25,081 bases of DNA, from NCBI GenBank assembly GCA_001642005.1, contig LWCA01000507.1, forward strand, positions 1-25,081. Reading direction: 5' to 3'. This document shows positions 10,501 to 23,863 of the stretch, piece by piece. The translations under genes and the position numbers were made by a program. Below the pieces are notes generated by a model. The model was not told the origin of the DNA. It was given only the letters and a program-made list of their open reading frames with translations, and did not search any database. Numbering within the stretch: the stretch's first letter is position 1; every line of letters begins with the position of its first letter. The stretch comes from Intoshia linei. Its lineage: Eukaryota; Orthonectida; Rhopaluridae.

Positions 10501-11740
10501 ATATTATGAACCAATATTTTTCAAATATTTTGATTAAAATAAAAATGTAAATATTCATCCTACAACTTCAAAAAAAAGTGGATTGAATTTTTAAGTTAGA
10601 TTTTCAACGTTAATTTATTTTTTTGGTATTATAAAAATGTGCCCTCGGCAGAGCTATGTGCTGTGTGTACGTAGTACATAACAGTAAACCTAGTAATCTT
10701 ATAAATAGCATTGAATTTAAATTATTTTATTTTTAGTAAAAAATGTCATCATTCATGGATTATCATTCATACCTGACACGTATTCAATTTGCGCAGTATT
10801 GAGGTTAAATGCAAAAATTGTTTGCTTTAATATCATGAATGACAGCATTACTTTTATGTATCAATTTAAAAGGGACATACAACTTTTTGCTATAGCCTAT
10901 ACAAAAATAGGTAAAATGTCAACATTTATAATGGTGAAGAGATTTTGAGATTTAAAAAATAAATCATAATTAAGACATTTGTAACTATTAATCAAAGCTA
11001 TTATATCAGGTTCCACCTATAGAGTGAAAATTTGTTTAATTTTCATTACATCTTGTTAAAAATTAATTTGAAATTAAGTTTAGAAACCACCAAAATCATG
11101 TTGACGGTCACCTAAAAATTTCAAACTTCCACTTAAACGGGTATAAATAAATTTACTTTAGAGAACAAATCCGGTTTTTACATGATTGGTATGAATAATG
11201 ATGATGGCATTGGTTATGGATACAGCTTGAATTTGATAAATAAAGCCATATTTGCATGGGATGATATTGTATATTTAAAAAAACATGATTTATAAGTACT
11301 ATTTAGATTCTGAATAATCCACACGATTTAATTATAAGCAATGATAAATGCTTTTTGTATATAAGTTCAATTGGAGAAATGAAAAATTTACAAAGATTAA
11401 AATTATGCAAATTAGGAGACACAGGTTAAATTTTGAATTAAAATTTTATTCCCAATTTAATAAATTATAGTCAAATTAATAATTAATTTTAGATACCGAT
11501 CCAATACTTGCCAATAATTCTGAATATTACGTCAATATTTTAATTAATTTCACCATTGTATTTGCAGTATTATTTGTTTTGGCACCCATTACATATATAT
11601 TCACTTTATGCTTCGACAAGTACAAAAGTAAATGCCAAAATTCCAAAGTAAAGTCATTATTTAAATCTTGGAGAAAATGTTTACAAGGCAAAGAATACAA
11701 AAAAACTGATTCCGACAAATTGACTCTATTAAATAATTAA
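1528..11740 (+). CDS. PAM: Peptidylglycine alpha-amidating monooxygenase, bifunctional PHM-PAL with C-terminal membrane anchor (5' exon(s) not found)
   Basis: Makes C-terminally amidated neuropeptides in the secretory pathway: PHM hydroxylates the terminal glycine (copper, ascorbate, O2) and PAL cleaves it to amide plus glyoxylate. I assembled 17 exons: 1528-1612, 1684-1766, 1845-1999, 4584-4635, 4668-4760, 5452-5525, 6184-6287, 7110-7258, 7363-7498, 7558-7650, 9764-9836, 10012-10154, 10242-10327, 10737-10910, 11162-11268, 11307-11424, 11493-11740. All junctions use GT/AG and every phase matches, giving about 656 residues from the first complete codon. Exons 1-8 encode PHM, 9-16 PAL, and 17 a transmembrane segment and basic tail. 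All copper, zinc and substrate residues I can place are kept. The signal peptide and the first roughly 60-90 residues are missing, upstream or unrecognised. Exon 4 (weak GTCAGA donor, 32-nt intron) is the least certain. Confidence 0.9.
2090..2345 (+). pseudogene. Degenerate hAT transposase C-terminus (ZBED/SCAND3-like)
   Basis: Plus-strand sequence resembles the hAT dimerisation region. A block reads C-W-F-S-A-V-L-N-L, followed after a short insertion by T-K-K-R-N-R-L-Q, and then an N-L-T-E-L motif, as in ZBED5/SCAND3-type hAT proteins. Several stops and frame changes break it and no terminal repeats are recognised. It is an old, inactive relic in PAM intron 3. Confidence 0.6.
2444..3525 (+). 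repeat. Composite interspersed repeat, copy 1 (longest)
   Basis: The head carries the signature TGTTATGTACTACGTACA followed by C-rich CACCTAGCT and TGCCGAGG. The middle block (about 2985-3250) contains GGGAATGTGTAGATTTCT and GACCATGAAGGTGTCAC. The tail block (about 3410-3525) contains TTATTTTGCTAACACC and ATGTGGACTTTATAAAATTC. The same blocks recur at 6354-6705, 10430-10692 (reverse), 12048-12245, 14376-14940 and 16682-17110. It has no coding capacity, so it is probably a non-autonomous transposon. It is interrupted by the hairpin element at 2796-2973. Confidence 0.75.
2796..2973. repeat. Foldback/MITE-like hairpin element nested in the composite repeat
   Basis: Two arms of about 85 bases are imperfect inverted complements. 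The left end ATGTTCTCTATTTATATA matches the right end, which reads TATATAAATAAAGAACAT. The left arm is itself a 21-base tandem repeat (core ATAGTCATGTTTGAATTTA, about 2810-2880). The reverse copy of the host repeat at 10430-10692 lacks this segment, which gives an empty site. The flanks suggest a 2-4 base target duplication (TA/TAT). Confidence 0.75.
4761..5451. other. PAM intron 5; partial hAT terminus
   Basis: AT-rich intron. A motif at about 4991 (CAGTGGTTCTCAC) looks like the terminal repeat of an hAT element; no partner or coding sequence is clear. Confidence 0.35.
5526..6183. other. PAM intron 6, no feature recognised
   Basis: AT-rich sequence with no ORF or clear transposon end. A stretch near 5935-5980 (CGGTAACACACC followed by AT-rich sequence) resembles 17436-17480, so it is probably interspersed repeat. 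Confidence 0.35.
6354..6705 (+). repeat. Composite interspersed repeat, copy 2 (internally deleted), in PAM intron 7
   Basis: The head signature TATGTACTACGTACAAAC is at 6370 and the tail block (about 6590-6705, ATGTGGACTTTATAAAATTC) is shared with copy 1. The middle block of copy 1 is missing. Between them lies sequence (about 6467-6590, TTGTCATAAATAGCATTAATTC) that recurs in copy 4 at about 17019. Confidence 0.75.
7820..9285 (-). mobile_element. hAT DNA transposon (internally deleted) in PAM intron 10
   Basis: Terminal inverted repeats CAGTGTTTCT (7820-7829) and AGAAACACTG (9276-9285) bound a 1466-base element with broken transposase on the minus strand. CAGTG termini with an adjacent C-rich run are typical of hAT elements. 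The flanking octamers ccatagac and ctctaagg share only the central TA, so the target duplication has decayed or one end has shifted. The N-terminal BED finger and the catalytic front half are absent, so it cannot mobilise itself. It sits antisense in a PAM intron. Confidence 0.85.
8155..9001 (-). pseudogene. hAT transposase, C-terminal half, frameshifted (ZBED5/SCAND3 family)
   Basis: Two overlapping minus-strand reading frames. The upstream one (8519-9001, 160 codons) includes G-R-A-L-N-H-R-L-F and L-L-Y-H-T-E-V-R-W-L-S, hallmark blocks of ZBED5/FAM200-like hAT transposases. The downstream one (8155-8553, 132 codons) holds the hAT dimerisation motif (F-W-C-S-M, then Y-P-T-L, C-E-T-G-F-S-T-L, T-K-K-R-N-K-L). 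The frame shifts near 8530-8550, just before W-I-R-K-P-F, so no single protein spans both. The N-terminal zinc finger and first catalytic residues are missing. Family members often get domesticated, but this copy is broken and intronic. Confidence 0.85.
9455..9527. mobile_element. hAT-like terminal fragment
   Basis: The sequence ends in TTTGGGAAGTACTG; read in reverse it starts CAGTACTTCCCAAACTTTTC followed by a C-rich run, a typical hAT end. No matching left end was found, so this is a solo fragment in PAM intron 10. Confidence 0.45.
10430..10692 (-). repeat. Composite interspersed repeat, copy 3, reverse, in PAM intron 13
   Basis: In reverse orientation it carries the head (TGTTATGTACTACGTACA), a spacer, and then the start of the middle block (GGAAATGCGTAGATTTC). 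It lacks the hairpin insertion found in copy 1, so it defines the empty site for that element. Confidence 0.75.
11493..11740 (+). other. PAM: Last PAM exon: transmembrane segment and cytoplasmic tail
   Basis: The final exon encodes about 82 residues. After a short luminal stretch comes one hydrophobic helix of about 25 residues (around 11538-11610, I-N-F-T-I-V-F-A-V-L-F-V-L-A-P). A lysine/cysteine-rich cytosolic tail of about 45 residues follows, ending L-L-N-N and TAA at 11740. This matches the type I membrane-anchored form of PAM and argues that amidation happens on secretory-granule membranes rather than by a freely secreted lyase. The phase from the previous exon (G|AT) fits. Confidence 0.85.
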
Positions 11741-12047
11741 ATGTATACGTCAAAGTCTGAATTCTCTCTTTTAGTTTCCTGTTTTGTCTCTATCGATCTG
11801 AAAATATTAGTTGATATTAAAGACCGGTGATGAATGCAAATTGTTTGAAATCAGGAGTGGCCACTATTTTTTACTATCCGGTCAAATTACAATAAAATTA
11901 ATTAATATTAAATTTAAAATTAGTGCAGTCTCATGGGTCAGATGAAAATACTCGACGGGCCTTCATAGAAAATTAAAGAATGGAAGAGTATTCATTTAAC
12001 ACTCAAAATAATAAAATGTCACAAAAAAAGTTAAAAAATATAGGTTG
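11741..12047. other. PAM 3' flank with hAT-like MITE fragment
   Basis: No gene. About 11852-11965 contains CAGGAGTGGCCACTA and a second GC-richer block (ACTCGACGGGCC), resembling the ends of small non-autonomous hAT elements. AATAAA at about 11891 could serve PAM polyadenylation. Confidence 0.35.
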
Positions 12048-12245
12048 ATAATATATTAAGTTATTTTTAACCGGGTATGCGTAGATTTCTAAGTTGAAAT
12101 TTTGTGTTTTTATCAAATGGAATAACTTGTATCATAATAATATTTTTTTAATTGTACCGTTAATTATTCCAAATTTTTTGTTTTATAATATTAAAATAGT
12201 TTAGAAAAAATAAATATTACGGTGATTTTTTGACTGTGAAGGCTA
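12048..12245 (+). repeat. Composite repeat, middle block only
   Basis: Contains GGGTATGCGTAGATTTCTA and GACTGTGAAGG in the same order and spacing as copy 1 (2985-3250), without head or tail. It directly abuts duplicated block A. Confidence 0.65.
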
Positions 12246-12487
12246 AGGTGTCACACCCATCAACGAATCAAGGGCAATGTGCATTAAAAGTGTGTATTTT
12301 TAAAATAGAAAAACCAATTCGTAATCAAAAACATTTAACACTATCTATTCGAGTTGCGTTTTCATTTTAAATATCACATTAAAAATATTATGGATAAATT
12401 AAAACTGAACTTTATTTAACGGAAATTGGCGTTTAATCTGTTAAACGTGGTATCGATTTTATAATATTGTTCTCCATGTTTAGTACT
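12246..12487. repeat. Duplicated block A, left copy
   Basis: About 240 bases from GGTGTCACACCCATCAA to CTCCATGTTTAGT recur in the same orientation at 24342-24584 with small differences. Non-coding. The block lies immediately left of the THOC1-tail/SMAD-tail junction. Confidence 0.85.
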
Positions 12488-12490
12488 AGT

Positions 12491-16161
<3,671 letters not shown>

Positions 16162-17576
16162 TTTCAATATTTAAAAATAACAAGATTCTTGGTTGAGTCA
16201 ACACGTGTTTCTAATTTTTATTGATTGACTATGTACCGGTTTTTCTTAAATTATGGAAAATTCAAATATTTATATGCAAAATGGAAACATTCATTGAAAT
16301 TTATTACTAGATAATTACCAATTACATAGTTATATACAATTTCTGAGCAGTTTATGAGTAGCTTTAGAGCCAGACGGTGCACCGAGTGCACTATGCTTGT
16401 ATTCAATGAAATTTCGCATTTGTCAACTAATACTAAGGATGGCAATAGTAACAGAATTGTTCTTTGTGAAAATTTTACACCATCCTGTTTTGTATTCATT
16501 CATTTTACAATTTAACATCTCATTTTTAGAATGCATTCGCATTTTGTTTAGAATAAAAATTAAATTTTTAACGTGCAATTAATTAGTAACTAATGCATAT
16601 AATAATTATGTTATATACAAATTACAATCCTTCATTTACATTAATTTACTGAAAAATTATTCATTAAATTTATACCGTAAATAGGTTAACTCTTATGTAT
16701 CAAGTACAAACAGTACCTACCTCTGCCGAGAGCATATTTTTATTATATTTAAAAAATAAATTCACGTTAAAAATCTAATTCAAAAATCCTACTATTTACT
16801 ATTATCAATCCTTTAAAAGAGTGATTCCCAAACTTGTTTCAGGTGGAACCGTCATATCACATTACTTTTTACTTTAAAGTGAATTATTCCACTTAATTTT
16901 TTGTTTGTTAACATTTGTGTAAAGGAATTTTAAAAAAAATTGTTATCCCATTTTTTAATTTATTGGACAGAATGTGTGTAATATTAAAAATAAAGTAAAA
17001 ACAGTTAAATCCTAAAAATTGTCATAAATAGCATTAATTCAAAAAAAAAAAATTATAAACACCTATTTTGTCATTTTCATTGTGATAATATATATTCAGT
17101 ACCAATTTAATAAATACTTAAAAATACCAATTGTGTATCAATAATTAATCGAATCTTCACTGTATAAAGTTTATTAACATATTTAGTTGAATTTTTCCAA
17201 AATTGCAAAGGATTGTAATAAATAATGTATTGAACAAACTTTTTATATTTAAATTTTAAATGATACGCAAGTGAATTTTGTTTACTCATGGAACCTGTTT
17301 CTTGATTAGTGCATTATTTGTACATTAATTTTTAAGGCGCAGATTTTGTGAATTGTGTTGCAAAATACGTCAAGTGTGTATTTTTAACACGAAAACACAC
17401 ATTTTGCAATCACTGATGTATACGGTAAGTTACCGTCGGTAACACACCACAGACATTCAATTTTACATAAGTCAAAGATACATTGTTATGGAAATAGATT
17501 TAAAATTATAAATAAGTTTCATCAAATTAAAATCTAGATGTCTCTTTTGAATACAGAATTAAATGTAATTTTTGTT
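16162..17576. other. SMAD 5' flank / intergenic region with composite repeat copy 4
   Basis: Probably contains the SMAD promoter and 5' UTR (16162-16500), but I see no definite motif. Composite repeat copy 4 occupies 16682-17110. ORFs here (16251-16499 minus, 16397-16582 plus, 17107-17289 minus) show no recognisable protein. Confidence 0.5.
16682..17110 (+). repeat. Composite interspersed repeat, copy 4, with insertion
   Basis: The head is diverged (TTATGTATCAAGTACAAAC). The segment TTGTCATAAATAGCATTAATTC, contiguous in copy 2, appears at 17019 after about 200 extra bases. These begin with GTGATTCCCAAACTTG (16816), an hAT-like end. Confidence 0.65.
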
Positions 17577-17781
17577 TATAGATAATATACATAATCTCCT
17601 GTTTCTGGTGGTCAGTGCTTCATCATTTATAATCTTAAATCTAATATTAATATATAATGAAGAGTGTAGTAATTGTCTGCATCAGGGTAACTTGAAAGGA
17701 AGAGACGAACCTATCATATTCGAAACCCCTCCTTTGAGCCTAGACGAAATTTTATGTAAATTTTTGCTTCATATTATCTAA
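17577..17781 (+). CDS. Unrecognised exon with one transmembrane segment
   Basis: An acceptor-like TTTATAG at 17570-17576 precedes an open frame of 68 codons ending at TAA 17779-17781. It encodes a hydrophobic helix (L-L-F-L-V-V, then F-I-I-L-N-L-I-L-I-Y) followed by a charged stretch with C-S-N-C and P-P-L-S-L-D-E-I-L. No ATG lies in frame after the upstream stop, so it would be an internal or terminal exon. A GTAAAT donor after L-D-E-I-L gives a phase that does not join the first THOC1 exon. It could be the last exon of a small membrane protein, or a chance ORF. I do not recognise the family. Confidence 0.3.
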
Positions 17782-18532
17782 TTTACTATTTTACGTATTA
17801 TACCTTGGAATGCAAGGGGCGATGTATTTTGAGATGAATTGTATAATTTGCAATAGGAATTGTCAAAGTTATTCATGTGAACTTATGGAATGATACATTG
17901 TATTGTATGTATGCTTAATCAAAATATTTGCAAATTCACGAAAAATGTATATTTAATGCATTACAACTTACTACTTTTTCGCCGATTCATGTGATTTATA
18001 TATGGCAAACTGAGCCACGACGAAAACACCTTGGTAAATTAAGTAAGATTCACTTGATAAAGATTTTTTTCATTAATTTACACTCTCACAATCTTTATTT
18101 TTTTGGTCATCACGATCGACTTGTACAGTTTTAGTATCTCTTTTGTATTACTCTAGTTTTTATTTTTTTCTTGTAAAACAACATTTAATTATCATTATAC
18201 TCAATGTTATTTTTTATTTAGGTTTATTTTGGTGAGGAAAATAATGTTGATAATATCGCGATTGCCATTGAAAAGTAATTATTATTTATACATTGTAGTA
18301 TTTTCCAAGTTTAAAATGTTTTTGCATGAAAAAATTATTTATTTTCATTTATAACATTTTTCTTTTAAATAACCTCATAAGGCTTATTAAATAGATATAA
18401 ATATTTATTATAGGGGCACAATTAAACATGAAAATTGCATGATGCTATAATATTAATTTATCCATTGTATTGTTTAGGTACTCAAAAAGTGCAAGCATTG
18501 AAAGTGAATTGAGAAAATATATCCTCAATTAT

Positions 18533-19184
18533 GTAATTTAAAAGTTTTGTCATTTTTTAATGAACAGTTCAAATTAATTTTGGACCATTTATTTACAAAA
18601 CTGATCGTCGCAATATTTTAAAAACAAAAATCTTATTCAGTTTTTTCCGAACAGAAAATGGTATAAATTTCTCTATCAAAACACCTACATAAATTTACAA
18701 AGTAAAGTATGTAGTTTACTTTTTACCTGGAGGAAAACTAAGAGCCTCTGAATTTAAAAAATACAGATAAAATACATATTTTGTTGAAATTAATTTCTCC
18801 ATGCCAGTGGTTGTCAAAAAAATTATTAAAATATTCTGGGCCCTCCAATATCACAAAAAACAGAAATGATTTATTTATTTTTATAAATTGAGATCTTCAT
18901 TTTCGAAATGGAGAAATTACAAAAATTATAATTTCCAATATGATAACCATTTTTCTCGTAAATATACATTTGTCAAATCCAGGCCAGTGAAGGATTGTTT
19001 AGGCCGCTAAATATTAATTTTAAAAAATTAAATGAATTGAAACTCAGGGATCCCTTGAAACTTTGTGTCCTGGTGAACCTAGATTCCATTTAGTAACCAC
19101 CGATTTATACAAGTATGTGGTGTTATCAGTCCTTCGATGTATATATACAAAATATGATTGACTCTTATATACATTATATTTTAG
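18533..19184. other. THOC1 intron with hAT-like MITE
   Basis: CAGTGGTTGTC at about 18806 and, in reverse, CGGTGGTTACTAAATGG ending near 19102 look like inverted hAT-type ends about 300 bases apart, with no coding sequence. The flanking octamers do not match, so target duplication is unproven. Confidence 0.4.
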
Positions 19185-19257
19185 ATGAATAAAAATGAAT
19201 ATAAAAATTTTCCTATCAAAAAATTAATGAAACTTTTTGTTTGTTGTATTAAAAGAA

Positions 19258-19609
19258 GTAAGTTTATGTAATTTTGTGATATTAACAATTATTCAGTATT
19301 TCTCAACTTGGCCACGTGTATATTACATTAAACATACAGATTACGTTACATTTTGTGTGAAATGGCCATGTGAATATTTTTAAAATTGTTTACAATTTTT
19401 TCAGTTTTACCCAGACCCGTGGAGCATCAAAAGTGGACGGTTCCCTAAGATAAAGGGTATTTGATGACTGTGCATTTAATATTTATGACATGAAAAATCA
19501 ACTTTTGAACAAATATCGCCTAAAAAGGTGAATTAGTTAGTTTTCGTGGCATTATTAATTGTAAATATTATTTCTTGTTAATTAAATATTTAATTAAATA
19601 TTTAATTAG
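19258..19609. other. THOC1 intron, AT-rich, palindromic run at 3' end
   Basis: No gene recognised. The last 40 bases (about 19575-19607) are copies of ATTTAATTAAAT in tandem, a self-complementary run lying against the acceptor. Confidence 0.4.
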
Positions 19610-19814
19610 AATTCACATTACCTAAAAACTGTATAACGATATTAGCAGATATATTTTATATTACACCAATACAATATTGTTCCAATTTATTCAATATCAT
19701 GACTATTCAATTAAAAAATGACGAAATGAAAGAGGTATTTTATATTTGTATTTAACATTATTTTCTTTTAGTTATTAGAAAATTCAAAAATTATAATGTT
19801 ACGAATGTGCAACA

Positions 19815-20870
19815 GTATGTTTGATTTACTAATACATAGTTCTGCAACGTTAAGTACCATATTTACCATGTACTCATAGATACATATCCCTAATTTTTTA
19901 AAAGATACGCCCATCAATATGAAATGAAAATATCAATTATTAAATTTCGATTTGACACCTCTAAAATAATTCACTACTTAACAAAACAGCTCATATTCAA
20001 TTAACTGATGTATCACAAACTATTTTACATTTAATACATGTCTTTCGTCTGTTGTAGAGCTTATTCTCATTAGTGATTGTGATTTCCCGAAAAATTAAAA
20101 ATTATTTATTCATATATAATATTTTAAAAATTAATAAGCATTAAACATTTTAGAGACCTTAATTAATTTTAGAAACAAAAAGAAATTTGATTTGATTACT
20201 AGATTGAAATTTACAAATTTAATTAGAAAAAAATTTATTTATTTCAGATTGTTGAAAAAGTGTTTCAAAACACATAATATTGATAGATTCGTCTTTTAAA
20301 CGCGTTCTACGTTTTGTAACGAAATTAGAAGCAGTATAGAAATTTTTTTTCATTTTGTGTTGACGTAAGTTGAACGGTCATAAGGGTTTCCTTTAATTTT
20401 GAAAATCTTGATGATAGCGTTCCAATTCGTAACAACTCATAATATTTTTCAAAATAATATTGGAAAAAGAGGATAATTCCATCAAGCGTTAGTAATTTGT
20501 GGTTGGAATAAGAGATTTTTAAAAAAAGTATTGGAAAAAGGATATTTTTCCATTAAGGGCTGGAAAAGTAGATTTTTTATTTGTGGTTTGATGAAGTGGA
20601 TTTTTTTATAAGATTTCGTAAAATCGGATTTTTGAAAAGAATATCGGTGTAAGTCAATTTTTCCATGATGGCTTGAAATGGTATTTTTGATTAAATTATA
20701 TTAGTGGTGGGATTTTTGAAATGGTAAATTTTAAATATTATAATATAATCATATTTTCATAGTAGTAATAAACATAAATTAAATACAAGTATGTCTCAAT
20801 TTTTTTCGGGAAATCGTAAATATCAATATTCAATGTTCAATATATTTGAATGAAATAAATTTTTCTCTAG
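19815..20870. other. THOC1 intron with degenerate tandem repeat
   Basis: The stretch 20440-20700 repeats a degenerate unit (TATTGGAAAAAG, a purine run, ATTCCAT, then A-rich and GATTTTT blocks) about three times. The same motif occurs in the hAT element at 9005-9130 and, inverted, in SMAD intron 1 (13700-13800, 14590-14760), so it is probably subterminal sequence of a transposon family. No coding sequence. Confidence 0.45.
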
Positions 20871-21665
20871 ATTTACTAAAAAGAATTTCAAAGACAATCG
20901 ATTCAGAATTCAGTTTTAATGTTCAAAAATACTTATCATCTTTGTTTCCTTTGTCTGAAAAATCCGGTAATACACAAAAATAATGTCATTATGTAAATTT
21001 AAATTTAGGCTTAAATCTTCTGAGTGAAATTAATGATTTGGATTTAGACATCGATGCAGTATGTTTCATTTGAATTTTAAACCGTTGATTTATTTTCTTT
21101 GAATTTTAAATTAGGAATCTGACTGCAAAATAGCGTCTTTGAAAGAAAAGAATGTTGTTGATGAAACACCATCGTTTATATTTTATTAATGTTAACGTTT
21201 TAAATATATCTAGATGTTTAACTTATGAACTTTATCGTTCATTGTGGGTTCTGCAAGAATATTGTAGAAATCCATTAAATTGTTATATACCAGAAAAATG
21301 GAAGCATTTTCAAGGGGTACCAATTTTTTTGTTAAATTAAATTATTGTTTTGATTTTATTTAGTCTTTGGTTCAAGTATTGAGATGTTTAAGAAGTCGGA
21401 AATTGATCGACAATTTAACAGCACAAGATTCGATTTGTAAAGAAATAACCAAAAAAAAATTTTTGAGATATTTAACAAATTCAAAGGTATGTTAAAATTA
21501 TCAATAATTTAAATTTACATCAGTTCAAGAGATGTGTATTTTTTTCTTAAAATTTAAATTTTAGCTGACTTGCATACAAATTGAAAACAAACATTTTAGA
21601 AAATGTTTGCTGATACAATTACATATTTTGGTCAATTTTATTTTAAGTCATGAAAATATTAAAAG

Positions 21666-21993
21666 GTATTAACATAATTTTAAAACTTCACCTAGGAAAT
21701 CTAGTGCCGAACCTACTGTATCTGAGACCCATTTTGTGGGTTCGCGAAAATTTTTTTGTAAAATTGGGGCCTACTTTTTCTAAATTGACAATAATTATGT
21801 AATCTTGAATATCATAACTATATTGTGTTTAATTTAAAATGTCACGTCGAGAGACGTGGAGATTTGGCAAGGGCTAATGGCGCTACGTATCGTTTGCAAT
21901 TTTTTAGGGTCTATTTTTCATTTTCGGGTGACCTCAAATTGGTAGGTTAGGTTCTGATTGAATCTTTGTTAAATTTAATATTTTTAAATGTAG
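21666..21993. other. THOC1 intron with GC-richer island and small hairpin
   Basis: Around 21842-21960 the sequence is clearly less AT-rich than its surroundings and contains the perfect hairpin CACGTC-GAGA-GACGTG (21842-21857). No ORF or known RNA motif identified. Confidence 0.4.
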
Positions 21994-22874
21994 GACAAAT
22001 TTATCAATAAACGAAGAAAATATTAAATGGCTGTGCACTATTGAAAAACTTATTGTAGAGTTAATGTTGATGATACCTCACATTGATAAAACGTTTGTGG
22101 CTTCCATAAAAGTAAAAATTATTTAGATACACCACATTTATAAATATTTAGTTTCAATGTACACATGACAGAATGTGGGAAAATTGGAAAAATGAAGGAT
22201 GTGCAAAATTTGCCAAAGAGGACATAACTGATGTATTGGAAGGTTTGAAATGTGAAAAGTTATTTTAGTTTGATGAATATACATTTTATATATATAGAGA
22301 AACTAAAGCGTTTACCTTTTCAGATTATATAGATGAATTAGAAGATGAAACAAAAAGTAATTTTGACATTTCAAACCTCAGTCATCATTGGATTGTTAAG
22401 CAAAATTTTAATCAAAAAATTTCGGAAAAACCGTTTGCTTTTTAAAATATTTTTTCAATTTTATATAGAGTAAATGTTCCAGCTATAACCAATTATTTCG
22501 ATAAAGCTGCCAAGGAACTTGAAGATGATTCAATTACTAAAAATAGTCGGTATATATTTTTTGCTTTATTACAGTCATTTTACTCTGGTCTTGGTTTTTT
22601 ATTGCGAAAATTTTCAAATTTTTATGGATAATTTAAAGAGATTGTCAAAGTGACTTTCAATTGAAAATATCTTTTAGAATGACTCGAAATGAATTTTATA
22701 ACTGGATTGCTCTTCGAGTAATTTCAACTAGCAAAGTTAGTATGCTTTTGTCAAATAATCCAAACGATCAAAAATTATCACTTCAAGAATATGTTGAAGT
22801 AATTATTAAAAAAAGTTTCAACTTGAATAATATTGAAAATAATTCTGATAATGTTGTTAAAAACACCAAAAATA

Positions 22875-23757
<883 letters not shown>

Positions 23758-23863
23758 TACTATAGAAGGGATAAATTTTGATTAAAACTCGTACATTATC
23801 ATCGAAATTCATTATTGACGAGTTAGACTGTATTTTTAACTTAAAAAAATAGGTATTAAATTA

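Larger units (their letters stand above)
7363..11424 (+). other. PAM: PAL catalytic domain exons (amidoglycolate lyase beta-propeller) of PAM
   Basis: Eight exons encode the six-bladed NHL-like propeller of peptidyl-alpha-hydroxyglycine lyase. Recognisable blocks in order: S-G-V-A with V-Y-I-F-N-R (exon 9), S-Y-G-K-N (exon 10), M-P-H-G-I-H-V and W-T-T-D-V (exon 11), Q-P-S-D-V and F-V-A-D-G (exon 12), Y-C-N-S-R-I-V (exon 13), I-H-G-L and L-R-L-N (exon 14), N-P-H-D-L (exon 16). Zinc-site histidines sit at 9777-9779, 10754-10756 and 11322-11324 (rat H585, H690, H786). The substrate-binding arginine is at 7473-7475 (R533), the catalytic tyrosine at 10243-10245 (Y654) and the second arginine at 10802-10804 (R706). 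All are kept. Oddities: the usual H-R-G motif reads N-R-K, and the usual D-R-E-N reads L-R-L-N. Confidence 0.88.

Noticed and set aside
11527-11718. 63-codon minus-strand ORF
   Set aside because: Antisense shadow of the last PAM exon.
16165-16167. Upstream in-frame TTG as SMAD start
   Set aside because: Animal mRNAs start at ATG; the ATG at 16161 gives an N-terminus of normal Smad length.
16251-16582. ORFs on both strands upstream of SMAD
   Set aside because: They overlap each other, lack recognisable domains and probably lie in the SMAD 5' flank.
17107-17289. 60-codon ATG-initiated minus-strand ORF (M-S-K-Q-N-S)
   Set aside because: It partly overlaps a repeat copy, has no domain, and has no partner exons in phase; too little support.
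17928-18134. Plus-strand ORF as a 5' THOC1 exon
   Set aside because: It starts at TTG with no acceptor nearby, and its donor phase does not fit the exon at 18222.
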